Assembly: GCF_000204055.1 (NCBI RefSeq)
Contig: NW_006768769.1
Span: 1,710,855-1,774,854 of the forward strand
Length of the DNA: 64,000 nt
From: Melampsora larici-populina 98AG31
Lineage: Eukaryota; Basidiomycota; Pucciniomycetes; Pucciniales; Melampsoraceae
Reading direction: 5' to 3'
Of the stretch, positions 46,425 through 59,275 are shown in pieces; position 1 is the first letter of the stretch, and each line of letters starts with the position of its first letter. Position numbers and translations under genes: made by a program. Under the pieces are notes generated by a model that was not told the origin of the DNA, ran no database searches, and was given only the letters and a program-made list of their open reading frames with translations.

Positions 46425-48830
46425 CGTACTTTAATGATCTTAATAAGTAATGTGAAATAAAATGATGTAATGTTAACCCAATGACCAATACATAAGCCCA
46501 TAAGAGCTTCAATTGATCCAAAAACCTCCATTTCAAATTTTCTGGTAAACTGGTAAACTACTAATAATGAATTTTTTGATTGATCCCTTAAATTGATCAC
46601 CACACTGTGCAGAGCACCCCATCTACGGAGGCCCGGTTGTCCTACCCCCCGGTACCTCATGGCTGGGGGGCACCTCCAAGAAACCTAATGCATTCCCTTA
46701 GGGGAAGAGTTGGGTTTGCCTAGGGAAAACCGCACAACCTGGAAAGCAATTCAAACCATGAAATGCTTTACACCTGCTAGAGAAAACCCTCCAGAGATAA
46801 TACATAAGCTAGATAAAGTGGACACGTCTTTGGATCAAAATCTGACATAAATCTGTTTTGTATCCCAATACCACACACTTTGGGAAAGCGATTGTTTGTT
46901 AGTCCGAGTAATTCAGACTTTTTTAGTGAATGCAACATGTACGGGATCTCCTGAGGGCAAGGACTCCGTTAAGAGGTACACCAGATCAGCAACTTGGAAG
47001 CAAGAGCTGTCATCCCAGGGACTTGGGAGGCAAGAGCAAAGTCTGACGTTGAGACAAATGCAGACCCCAAACTTTAAGTTTGTCGGAGATTTCATCACAA
47101 ATTTGGATGATAAGATTGTGGTAGTACGGTTTGATGTCTTTGCCTGCCGCCGGAAAGAACTGTCGATACTTCTACCTTGGACTAATTCACTCTAGAGTCA
47201 TTTGGAACCTTGAGACGAGATTCAATTTCTTGGAGATTGATCTGGTACTCCTTTTTTCCTCTCAAAACAGGGTAGCTTTGTACGTTCAGTTGTTTGTCAA
47301 TGACTATCAGCTTTTTCAAAGACAAGTTCTTGAATCTTTTTTTTGCAACAAGTCAGACAACAAAATCACATAGGGAAAGACTAGATGGCCGTGCAGTATG
47401 TGTTTTCCAAATCAAATTTTATGAACCCCTTCATATTTTTTCAATGATTAATCTCCCCCTCAAATCTCAAGCTCGAATGACAGACAAGAACAGTCATCCA
47501 GATGATCAAAAGGAACTTGACATGTTGAAAGATGGTGAGTTTGTCCTAAATGCCTATTAGTACTGCTCATAGCTGTGGATGGTAATAGTATATCCTTATT
47601 GATGATCTTTCTCAGAAGCAACAACAAAGCAATCAGACAAGTCTAGAGGGTGGCTGATGATGGGTGTTTCATGGACAATTGAATTATTGAGGTACCCTTG
47701 AGTGACCATTTTATCTAAAATTCTTCAAGGGAAGATGGATTGGGGATACGTTTATGACCTTCTTTGTTGTGGGGTCTGATCTTTTCTTCCGAATTATTTC
47801 AATGCACTTGTCTACAAAACAGAAATTCCCAGGGCTTGGGAGAAAGATTAAGCATGGACCTGATAATATATGGAAAGAACTTTTCAAACTTTTCATTAGG
47901 TAGACATTTTTGGGTGAAAGTCAGTGGTTTGGTAATGGATAGGACTAGATTGAGAAGTATATACTGAAATATCCTTCATACATCAAGATGCTTCCATGAT
48001 AAGTAACATTGAAAAACACATGGCAGCTTGAAGAGGTTTGATACAAACTACTTATCCAATTACAGAATGTGCGAATTAACATTATATTCATTTTCTGATC
48101 TTCGTCTTCCGAGTCATCTAGCATTCTGTTTGGGCAGCCTCAGTTCAAATTAATTACCACATATTTTTGATGCCTTTTTATACAAGATATGTATGATCAA
48201 TTTTGGAAAGGTTTTCATATTTTTTCAAAAAATCTTCATCATTGAATGCTTTTCTTGATCACCAAATCAACATATACGAGAGATGTAATTTCATTCCAGA
48301 AAATTGAGAACTGATTTTCACACAAACATTATCACAAAGACAAACAACCAAAAAAACCTGGGGGACCAGCTATATAGAAACAAAAGAAATTCAATAAAAT
48401 CACACACAAACAAACAAAATCACAACATTACACATGAACTATATCATATAAGCTCATGAATATAAAAATTCTATCAACTACTAATTACTACAAAAAACAA
48501 AAAAATGATCCAAGGCAGAAGAGATGCAGACAAAGGTAAAAAGAGACTACAAGCTTAGATTTTAGGAATCTTTTTGTATCAGCCTCTTTTTTCGATAAAT
48601 CATTGAGATATGTATCAAACCAAGTGCAAACGAAGCCAACGAAAATGAAATCATTATGTATCACATTTTACAATTCATATAGATGAAAGAAGAATAGGCC
48701 ATCAGATCATCAAAGAGATAGTCATCGAACATATAACGAAGAGGCTGAGGATGGAGAATTCCGAATGCCACGATGGGTATTTGTTTGATAAGAAGGAATG
48801 GGAAATTGACTTTGACTTGATCCTTGTAAA
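46425..48830. other. Intergenic, no gene recognised
   Basis: A short GC-rich hairpin-like patch (CCCCCCGGTACC…GGCTGGGGGG) lies near 46645-46672. The frame at 46896-47195 and several others show no domain. The stretch 48240-48830 probably includes the 3' flank of the Ras exchange factor gene on the minus strand. Confidence 0.4.
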
Positions 48831-51800
48831 TCAAAGGAAGCCAGACTGACAAAGGAAAAAATCGTCAGCGAGGTCAAATTTCCAGGCATTTGTTATCTGA
48901 GAATCGAAACCTACCTCTGCTAATAGCCGAGCAATTTTTTCATCATCTCGTTCACGGGGTTCAATATCTAAACTCATGTCATATAACTCTTTCTCATCAC
49001 GTGGATTGTCAAGACTTTCTTCAAGAAATTTGACAATCACAGGTACGGGTGTTAATTGATATGGCATAGATTGATAAGATTGAATTTGAACGATCAATTC
49101 AGCAGCTTTTTGACGTTTGTTGAAATTGATTTGATGTGGCTTTTCTCGAAGATTATCTGGATTTCCATCTCCAATGAAAGTCCAATCGGTGAGATAAACA
49201 CCTAATTGGATACCGACGGTCATATTAGGCGGTTTCGGAGGTGGAACTTGAGTAAGTTAAACCCACTTACCCACAAAGGGGACACATGGTGGTGCCATGT
49301 TCCTTATAGTGTCCCGATAAGTAGCATAGTTCTTTGTTGGGCTCATCACAGCGCCTAACTGGCCAAACAAAGTCAAGATTTTGTGAGGAATCGTCTCCCA
49401 TGTTCTCCGTAATCGGTAGATCGGGGTCGAATTCAAACCAGCGATAATTTGCATCAGAGTCGAGAAGTTATTGAGGTTGCGGCATCGCTATCGGAATAAG
49501 TCGATCACGGAAAAGACAGCGAAAAGATCGTGAGTGAGCATATAAACAGACACGATAGAATGGGATATCTCACTTCAGCTATCAAGATGAAGTGTTTGAT
49601 GGTATTTGCACGCTTCTTCTGTTCAGGCTGGCTAAGAATCGTCTCTGCGACCCAACGAGTAAGCTATGCATTATGAAATCATACGTCAGCTACCAATGTT
49701 TAAGTGTCATGAGATCAACGCAATGTCTAGAATCACTCACCGCATTACTCATATCAATCATTGCGGTGATATGAGGCGTTCCCTCCTTAGCAAACTCCTT
49801 AGGCCATGCTTTACCTAAGCACTCATTTACTTGAATTTGACAGAAAAGTTTAGATTCCACGAGAGACAACTGCCTGGCCAACTCGAGGGGATCAATGTCG
49901 AGGAATTTGATCTTGCGAGTATTTCGGGGAACGATTGTGGGTGGTGGATTTCCGGATGGGACTGGCAGGAGTTTGGATGAGGGTCCTCGCGATTGCTGGA
50001 TATTTGGGTGAAAACGTTTATTCCTGCTGAACAAGTGCTTTGATATTGTGAAGTAGTAAAACATAACTCACTCGTCTCTCACATGTTAGAGTGATCTGCT
50101 TAGACAAGCTCGAGTCACCCATATCTCGAGTGGCAAACTCGATAATCCTTTGCAATATGCCCTCGGCGTCCTCGTCGGATAGATGTGATTCTATCCAAGT
50201 TCTCATCACATTGACCACACTGATGAAAACCAGTCAGCCGGTAGCTTGGCGACAAGTGGAAAAGTGATACTTACCGAATTTTAATCACCTTCTGTTTTTG
50301 ATCCGACCACATCTTCAATTCATCTGCTGTGAGGTCTGGCGGTGGTTGTTGATGATAACGCTCAAACAGCAGATTAAGGAAATCGTGCGATGTTGTGAAC
50401 GTGCGATAGGTCATAAGAAAGACCCGCAAGAAAGGTACATCGGCTGTAAATACATCGCGCACGTCAATTTAGCATTCAACAGTGTTTGAGAATGTAATTT
50501 GTGCCGGCTTACGTCCTTCATGAGATGTGAGTTTGATGACCAGGCCTCTCAGGCTTCCACCCCGAACTTGATTATCAACGTTAAAGGAGATATCTTCCAC
50601 GGCGTAGTCTGGCATCAAGAACGCTGGCTTAGCGGATGCCGGCTGTGCTCCGACGATTTGACCAGCAGTGTCTTCTCCAAAAAATTTGGCCAACTTCCTC
50701 GACCTTGTGGGAGATCGAGATGAGCCTAAACGAAAATAAACAATCCATGATCAATATCACTTAGACCTCTGAGATCATGCATCACACACCTGATGTTGGA
50801 CGATCGCCATCGTTCGAGAGCGCAGGAAGATCGAGAGGTTGACCTTTGAAATTGGCGAGACAATCTAAACTTTTATCCGATCTTGCTGAAGAAGAAGTCC
50901 GACGGGACCAAACCGATGCCGCTGCTAAAGATGTTCTCTTCGAACTTTCCATGGACACCCTGTCCGCAGTTTCCAGACTCCCTGCAGATGTAAAGCTTGA
51001 AGGATGTAGCTTTTGGCCACAGGCAAGACTAGACGTCAATTCGGTTGAAGTATCTTGCGTCGAATAATCATATGACGTCTCGTCTTCAGCTTGCTCCTCG
51101 TCAATACCTCTCGACAGTCGTTGTAGTTTGGGCGAGGAGGGGCAGGAGGTATTGCTGATAGCTAGACCTACACCGTGCAAGCTGTTACAACGTCGAGGTC
51201 CCTTCGGACTCTCGATAGCTTTGGTCACAGAACTGTGTGTAGGGGTTACACGTTTGGGAATAGTGCGCGTGGTGAGAAATTGTTTGACAGCTTGATTATG
51301 TCCAAAGTCTGAACTGAGCTTTGATTGCGCATCGGCTTCGGCAGCAAGCGCCTGAGAAGCTGTTTTCAAATTTTCATATCCAATAGCGAGGCGGCTTAAT
51401 ACGGTCGACAGAGATGATACAGGAAGTTCATTGGGGAGCGGTGTATAGATGGCGAAGAGTGGTGAAGCAGAAGGTGGCTGAGCGTGAGACCTCGCAGGTA
51501 CAGATCCACAGTTATCCGAAGAGGTGATGAGTGCATGAGAAGCTTGGGCAAGTTCAGCGACCAAGTCGTAGAGACCCTGCTTAGCTTTCTGGTATTCATC
51601 CACCAAATGTCGACTCGAGTGCAAGCGTTTCAAAGTCTCTGTCGTATATTCGACTGGCGGGACTCCGGGAGGGGCATTGTGCATTGAAGCACGTTGCGAA
51701 TCGAGCCATAAAAACTGATCCAAATCCACATTCAAGCTAAACGATACATTAATCATCTCTAGCTTTGCCATCAAAGTTCCAGTCGAGTCCATTAATTCTG

Positions 51801-54408
51801 ACACATGCGAAAACAAGGTGTCCAACCAGTCCTGGGCATCATGAGATGCGAGATTCATATTGTGATGCGCAGTTGAAGCTGCTGATCCTTGGTTCGCGTC
51901 TTGTTCACTTTCACGCGACCAAATATCTATAATTGCCTTGGACATATCAATGGCTTCGAGTATCAATGGGGCGATCTGTTGGTTGAACCAATCTGAAGTC
52001 AACCGTATATTTGGTGGGTTTGTGAATATAGTAGACGATCTGGATACTCTGTCAGAAGGTGACGCTAGCGATGATTGCGATGAAGATTGTGTCATGAAAC
52101 TATTGGATGTGTCGAAGCCAGATGCTTTCCAATTACCACCTTTTGTGCCACCAGGTAGGAAGACAGAATCGAGGGGCATACTTAAATGTGCAGATGCATG
52201 TCGAGGAGCGTGATAGGAAGGCGAGGAAGTATTGACGGACTGAGACAGTTCACTATTCTTACTCTCTGCCAGAAGCAATTCCAAGTGATTGAAGAATAAA
52301 TCGACGTTGGCAGATATATCAGTTATGCCCATTTTGCATTCTGATCTCAACTTCTGTTCCAAACTAAATCGCATCTGTAATGTGAATTTTTGATCGACTT
52401 GAGCTTGCGTGATATCAGTTGGATCAGAAAATTGACCGGTGAGCTGGTTGGGGTCTTCTGGAGCGGACGGGACGCTTGGAGGTGTAGATAGCAGTCCCCA
52501 AAGGGCACGAGTAGAAAGTGTGAGCTTGGATAATGTGGAAGCTATTTTCCGAGTAAGAGGCTTCAGCTCTGGATAGATTGTGTGATGGATCGTAGAAGCA
52601 AAAGAAGTGGAGGGTGAAGGTGGTACGATAGGTGAGTTGGAGTCTAGCTGGCTGAGGTAAGAGGACGTTGAAGGCGCAATCGACGGAGCCACCGGACTGG
52701 GAAAAACTGTATGGCCGACTGAGGGGAACGAATTGCGCGAAGCAGAGAAAACTGCAGTGTCTAATTGACAGCTGGCCTGTAGCATTGCGCGAATCTTTGA
52801 CCCGAGGTTCAACGATCCAGCCGAAAGACGATCTCGAAGGGCGATAGTTCCAAGCTCGGTCAAAGGGTGCTGATTCGAATTGGAAGCCAGTAGCTTCGCA
52901 AGGTACTCATCAGGATAAGGAGCAGTAATATCAGTGATAGCATCGATAGCCGCCTGAACTTCCGCCCTGAGGTCTTTAAGAGTAGGCGCTGAAGGAAGAG
53001 CCAAGGACGATCGCAGTCTTGACTTGATTTGATCGGAGATTGAGAATACATCTGACCCCGAGCGGTCAAGATCTGACGAGGAAAAAGACGTGGATAGATC
53101 CACAGAGCGTCCCGCCGAATGCCTAGCAGAATGGGTTCGTGATCGTGCATTTACAGACTCAAGTTTGTCAGACCGATCAGTAATCATATCGATTTGATCT
53201 TCGTGGACAGATCGGGGGAGTGACGTGGGACGATGCGAAATGGAACTCTCATAGGAGTTCCGGTGACTCAAAGAGCCTGATGCCACGTTGTTTGTGATTC
53301 GATTAGTCAAGAGGGAGTTGCCATCAGTGAGGGTCGAGGTACTCAGGCGGTTTTTGCTACTGATACTGGCACTGGGATGGCCGACAGAGCGAGCGCGGTT
53401 CCTCATGTCGGTCGATGCAAGATGAGACTTGTCGGTGATGGATGGCAATAAGCCATGTCGTGAAAGTTGTTCAGGCCCAAAGCCATGGTCCTCGAGAAAA
53501 GCGAGTGAATCGCGACGAAGGAATTGAGAACGACCGACGGAACCCATGTACGTTGATGGAGGGCGTGAGTCATCATAATCGGGATCATCATCGGCTGATG
53601 GCATCTCCGAGGCCATTTCTCCTGTGAGTGAATTGTAATAGTGTATCTGACCGTTGTTAGTCACTCTTGGAAGCCAATCAACCCAGTCGGCCATCTGTTG
53701 CTGTTGCTGTGATGGCGATGGAGATTCCAAAGTTTGATTTACTTTATCAGGTGATTCATCTTCAAGGTTGTTGATGACGTTCTGTGAGTTCGGGGTGCTT
53801 GAGTTGAGTTCGGTCTCATTCATCTGACCATGACCATCCCAAATACTACTGGCAACACTCATTCGAGAAGAATATGATGTTGATGGATCTCGGCTTAAAG
53901 TGTTGCTAGATAAGTCATCTTCGGGTTTGATTTGATTGAGAGCAATGTCAAGCTGTGCCCTAGCTGATTCCGCTTCTTTATCACTGATGCGTCGGACGTA
54001 ATTACTCGGGAACCAGCCGCGTTCTCTTTGTCGCCAAACAACACCATCCCACCAGCCTAGAGAGTCAAAGTCAAATGTATCCGAAAAAAGATATTCATGT
54101 TGGTCAGGGGAACGTATAAGATCGAAGTGCTTGAAGCAGGAACTGCTCACCAGAGCTCAGCTGGGTTAAAACTTCTATGATATCACCCTTTTGGAACGAG
54201 AGGGATGCAGTGTCGCTACCATTGAAAGCGTATAACGCCTCAACAAAAAACTAAAGAAGACAGTATTCATATTCATTGTAAGAAAGGCACCAGGTATAGA
54301 AACAGTCATCAAAGCACGTACAGATGGTTCATCATCTTGACTGGTCGGGGATAGATTCTCAGGTTGAGCTGCTGTTCTATCAGAGTTAGACGGAGAAGAG
54401 AACTCCAT
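48831..54408 (-). CDS. CDC25: Cdc25-type Ras guanine nucleotide exchange factor
   Basis: Eleven exons on the minus strand (54322-54408, 54151-54250, 50790-54056, 50513-50725, 50275-50443, 50072-50219, 49741-49995, 49574-49663, 49271-49487, 48915-49201, 48831-48845) join in frame to 1615 residues. An SH3 domain lies at about residues 30-90 (VEALYAFNGSDTASLSFQ, SSGWWDGVVWRQRERGWFPS). A WW-like domain follows at about 185-217 (WLPRVTNNGQIHYYNSLTGE). A long Ser-rich region leads to the RasGEF N-domain (GGSLRGLVIKL, FLRVFLMTYRTF) and the catalytic CDC25 domain (DIDPLELARQLSL, RCRNLNNFSTLMQIIAGLNS, FLDI and FVGVYLTDWTFIGDGNPD). The protein ends LLAESGFL. Such proteins load Ras with GTP upstream of adenylate cyclase and MAPK pathways at membranes. 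The last exon is only 15 nt, and its choice follows the typical C-terminus. All introns are GT..AG. The gene looks intact. Confidence 0.92.
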
Positions 54409-57400
54409 CGGAAGTTGAGAGGAGGTTCCAAGTGAGGATAAGGGATGAGAAGACGGACGAGAGGGTTAAGTGAAAGTCCGTGATAGAAAGATTAGCTTCA
54501 AGTTCAACTCAGAAGAGAGACTCAACACAATTCAGGTCAAGATTACACAACTTAATCACAGATCATATAACACACATATCACATAGTACAATCACATATA
54601 TCACATTCTAATACTATACATAAATTCAATTCAATCGTCATCTAAATAATCAACATAGATCCCGCTAGCTACACAAACATCAAGCCTCTGAGATCCATCC
54701 TCCTCAAAATGGCGGAAAATGTAAAGAAATTCAAAATACAATCTAGTAAATAGATTTTGGAAGCCAGATCATTGATATCTTACTTTAACCTCATCCACAA
54801 CGCCTGATCAAGAAAATGGCTCATGAATTAATCTTTTAAGAGGTTTCTTTTGTAACACTCGAACCAGCTTGAACCGTTAGGGAGGTGCGGCCAAACAACA
54901 ATTGGTTTAAAGTAGATATTTATAGTAAAGCTCAAATCCGATTCCGATAGCTCAGATTGATGGCAATGGGCTTCCGGCGAATTGTGGGGATATAAGCTTA
55001 TATAAGTTATGCTTGGCTGGCTTGTGCCCGGCGCCTTCTCATGGCATTATGTTTGCTAGACTGATAGGATGTGGTCGAAGCATACCTGAGCGGCGTTATA
55101 GATGAGGAAATAGACGTTTAGCCACCTCCTAGAATATAAATCCCCAGAACTCATAAGCCAACAGAGAAAAAAGGTCAGGAGAGGGTCATCAACGGGTCAG
55201 ACAAACCAAATCAACTAATCAGAGTCATGAAAAGCCTACTTCTCACAGAGGGTTTGAGGTCATCGCAAAGATCACTGACGAAATGAATCAGAAAATATGC
55301 GAAATAAGAGAGGTCTTCTGTTAAATAGAAAAATTCTTCTGGTCATGGTTGGTATGTATCTAAAAACATAGGAAATGACCATCGTGTCTTGCACCCTTGC
55401 CAATAAGTGGAAGGCACATTGTATTGTCGCAAGAGAAGGGAGAATCCAATGATAATCACTCTTCTTGCTAATGTTGACAATGCTTTGCTCAATACCTTCT
55501 TGACCAATTTCAAACCAGGTTAAAGATCATTGCAGAATGAGTTTCATTACATCTCTGAGTAATTTATTTTCAATTCTTTAGCCATATATATGGTCAAATT
55601 CCTTGAGCAGCCTAGTCACATTTAAACTTTGGAAATTCCACATTTAAACCATCTAATGTGCTACATACTTATGTTCTTAATCCTCCTATTTTGGGATCAA
55701 AATTATGGGTATGAATTCACTCACTTGTCTTATCTTATTTATTGAAAGAAGATGATATTTCAGAAGTTGTTATAATCACGTTGTCCTCAAACTCAGATAC
55801 ATGCGATGAATTTTTGGTTGATGGAATGGTTAGTCTTAGTGGAATCTATCCCCCAGGGACGTTAACAACATGGTTGAGTGATTGAGTTTGCCCCTGTAAA
55901 CCTCTCCTGTGTTAAAAGGAGTGCCTGTGATGTAACTTCTTCTTCGCAATGATCACCGTATCGTAGCTTCGAACAACACATCCTTGTCTGTAAGTGTTAC
56001 ATTATATATCATAGCGCCCAAGTATCCTTTCACCTTCTTCAAACGCTCAGCGTGATGTTGAACCTAGTTACATGATACTTCCCGAAAGTCACTTTTTGAT
56101 TGATGGATGATGAAGGGGTCATTGAAACGTCCCAACAGCAGCTACTTTTTCATTGCATGAGTCTTCTGCTCCAGTAGCCTTGATGAAGGATGAGATCTTG
56201 CCAATGTTCCTTTTCTAATAAGCTTAGCAAGTTGGCCGAATACTTCCTAGCTCTCGGAGTTTGCACTCCTAATTAGGTCTTTGCACTTTCTCAGCAGAGC
56301 TCCTGTTGTCTCAGATCAAACAATAGGTAGTTGCGCGCGCTGTTGAAGCGTCGCTGGGATTGGGGGGGCAGAGGTGCCTATACCTTGCCATTGTGGATTT
56401 GAGCAGATTTCTTATTTTCCCTTTACACGGCCTTATCCGATGAGAAAAACACTGAATGCTACAAACCATACCTCAATCAATCATAACTGATACTCTTGGT
56501 ACAGTAGTCGTCAGCCTTACCTTCATATACCATTATATTATCTTTCTTCGAGAGATAATCTCAAGCGCCTTCACCAATATATGCCTACCGGCGCTGTGAG
56601 CTGCATCCGAGAATTCCCCGTGCTCTGAAATAAACACAGGATTGTTTTCCAGAGCTTTTGTATAGGTTCATCAAGCTGATCCGGAATGATATGATATTTG
56701 TGTCTTTCCTGTTGACGTAACCCGAACCCCGACAGATTTCTACGCTCATCTTGAGATAAAAATACATCGATCCCGCTTAGACTGCTTTTGTAAGATATTG
56801 AGAACCTACTAGAAGATGTCAGTAACAATCAAGTCTCAGCCGGTGACTTAGGAAGTTCAAGCAGGGCGCCGAAGTCAAACAGCATCAGAGAATATTTCAA
56901 TTTAAGCCAGAATCACTTACTTACTTGCATCCAGTTTCGTGAAGGATGTTGCTTAAGCCAACTTGCGGAATATTTCACATGCTAACTTTGGCTGAAGACA
57001 TCTAAATCTCGCAACAAGCTTTGAGGCGGGAGGCGAGAGGAACAGTTGAAAGATCAGATGTCAGCGTGAAGAAAGTAACCCACCTGACTTCATCCAAGCG
57101 GATGTGCTTCATGTCCAATCCGCACATTTTATATGGGTGGGTGTCGTGTGCGACCGGTGGATAGACATTTTGTAGCTTGCAATGCTACTTCAAATACGCT
57201 TTCGTAAGCCCATCTGCCACTTCTTTGCACGGTTTTGAGGAATAATCTGCCATATAATCACCTAAGAACCGTTGAAGGTGAAATGCGAGGGACCTTGACC
57301 TCGGTTTGACTTTTAATGGACAATCGACTGTGAGTCCAGTTCGACATAGGCAGTTGCTTTATTCAAGTGTTAAGCGATGAAAAACCTTGGGCACGCGAAT

Positions 57401-59275
57401 ACCTGCCTCCGGTCATCTTCACGAGTCCTTTCATTGCGTCAAAGTCTCTCTAGTTCTAACAGGGAATGGTACCAGAAGTCTTATCATTGTGACGATTTGC
57501 GATGTCTATCCTAACTGATGCCAGCAATATTGAACGCGCAGAACCACAACGTCGAAACTATAGGCGACTGATGGCCTATGAGAATATGTAGACGTCTAAT
57601 TCACAAACTTCCCTGGGGGTCCCCTTCACACCTCTTGCGGCTTCTCTCTCCAGCTGGGCTCTAAATCAGTTGTTGAAGTATGTTTGTTTATTGTCAGGGT
57701 TTATTTCAGTCATGCCCAGTTGAGCCTGAGTCTGGATACTATATAAGTATTTGCATTCCAGAATGCAACTGACGATCAATTTCCTGTTTCGAGGCAAACT
57801 TAACTAAGTCCCAGCCGGACCTTAACAACCGGGTGGGACTTAGNNNNNNNNNNNNNNNNNNNNNNNNNNNNNNNNNNNNNNNNNNNNNNNNNNNNNNNNN
57901 NNNNNNNNNNNNNNNNNNNNNNNNNNNNNNNNNNNNNNNNNNNGAGAGGGGCTTAGTTAAGCTTAGAAACACATACATATGTAACACGGAAGTGAATCAT
58001 GATAAGACATCATTCAATTCCCTGTTTAATGGTGGCGACAACATAGGACAACATGGTCGAAATTGACGTTGACAATTCACTGGTTTCCTGGAGAAATTGT
58101 CCCCCCTTGCGAATCGGAAGAGGAAACAAACTAAACCAAAGTCGGCAGCTCGTTTGGTTCTCTCTTCAAAGATGATTCGATAGAAGTGTGTATCGTACAT
58201 CAAAGTATGTATCAAAACCTCATCGGACTCAGCATCCGTAGTTCGTCATGAGACTGTTTTAGCAGCCTAGCAAAGGCTGCGCGTGAAGCCAATAGTATGT
58301 ATCCAAATGGCTTCCATGGGGATTAAATCGCAGACAATTGCTTGTATATTTGATGCAGAGTGGGAAGAACACATCAGCGAGATCAGACGAATTGAAAAGA
58401 AATTCGAATGTAAATATCAGATGAAGAGAACATCAACAGACCATCAGATGTTGTTGAATGTGACGAGGACTCGAGGAACCTGAAGCACGAAACAACGAAT
58501 CATGATACATCAACATTTTTATCATAGATGTTCTCAGGGAGACGTGTCGTAATACTCTTTGGATTCTTTTTTTGATCATGTAGCATTGATGCATTTGAGA
58601 TCCCGGATGGTGGCGAATCAACAGCCGAATACTCATATACCCCTGGGGCCTGATGACGTCAACTTTTTTCATCAACAAGGATCACAAGATTACTCGATAT
58701 CTGTTTCTAGACAGTCAAGAATGAATCCACGCGTTTCGTAGCATCAGCCGCAGAAACTATCGAAATACCGCGAAAACTTTGCGAATGCGCCTAGAGTACT
58801 CAGTTATAGTATTCAGGACTACAAATTCCATTAGCTGTTCAGATGTTGCAGGACCAAAGGCATCTTAGCAAGCATCCGGACATTGTGAGATATAAATTGT
58901 GAAGATAATAGGAATAGAAGTGATAGAGGCAATGTATGTGGCGCTTCCTGAGTGAAACAGGGTCGAACGGTTATGGGAATACCTATGAACAGAGGCGGCA
59001 AGGTACCGGATCTGCAACCAACCCCTCTGGAAGTTTGAGTCGCCCAATTTGCACCTCCGAAAACCAGTTTGGTGGAACAAGTTAGAGATCACGAGGTTAA
59101 ACCTTCGACCAATTGTCGCTCTTCAATTACTGCATGATCATTGACGAGAAAAGCAATAGATTGAACAACCCTATTGTGAATTCTCCAATTGACGATATTG
59201 ATTGCACACCACCATATGAGAAAATATATCAAGACATATCAAAGCACTATGCAAATGAGGCAAGAGATAAATATT
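54409..59275. other. Long intergenic stretch with an assembly gap
   Basis: No convincing coding exon is visible over 4.9 kb on either strand; frames are short and lack domains. The first several hundred bases (54409-54800) are the likely promoter of the Ras exchange factor gene. An unrecognised or fragmented gene around 55-57 kb is possible because base composition there resembles coding DNA in places. The palindromic repeat and N gap at 57.8 kb are listed separately. Confidence 0.4.
57796..57960. repeat. Palindromic repeat interrupted by the 100-N gap
   Basis: The left side reads AAACTTAACTAAGTCCCAGC and then folds back on itself (CTAAGTCCCAGCCGG with CCGGGTGGGACTTAG at 57806-57843). N runs from 57844 to 57943. 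The right side reads GGGGCTTAGTTAAGCTT, an inverted relative of the left end. The ends resemble those of the 59-bp element at 8372-8430. The 100-N run is a placeholder, so the true gap length is unknown. Confidence 0.65.

Noticed and set aside
57739..58066. Frames running through the N gap
   Set aside because: The open length is caused by N bases and there is no supporting sequence on either side.
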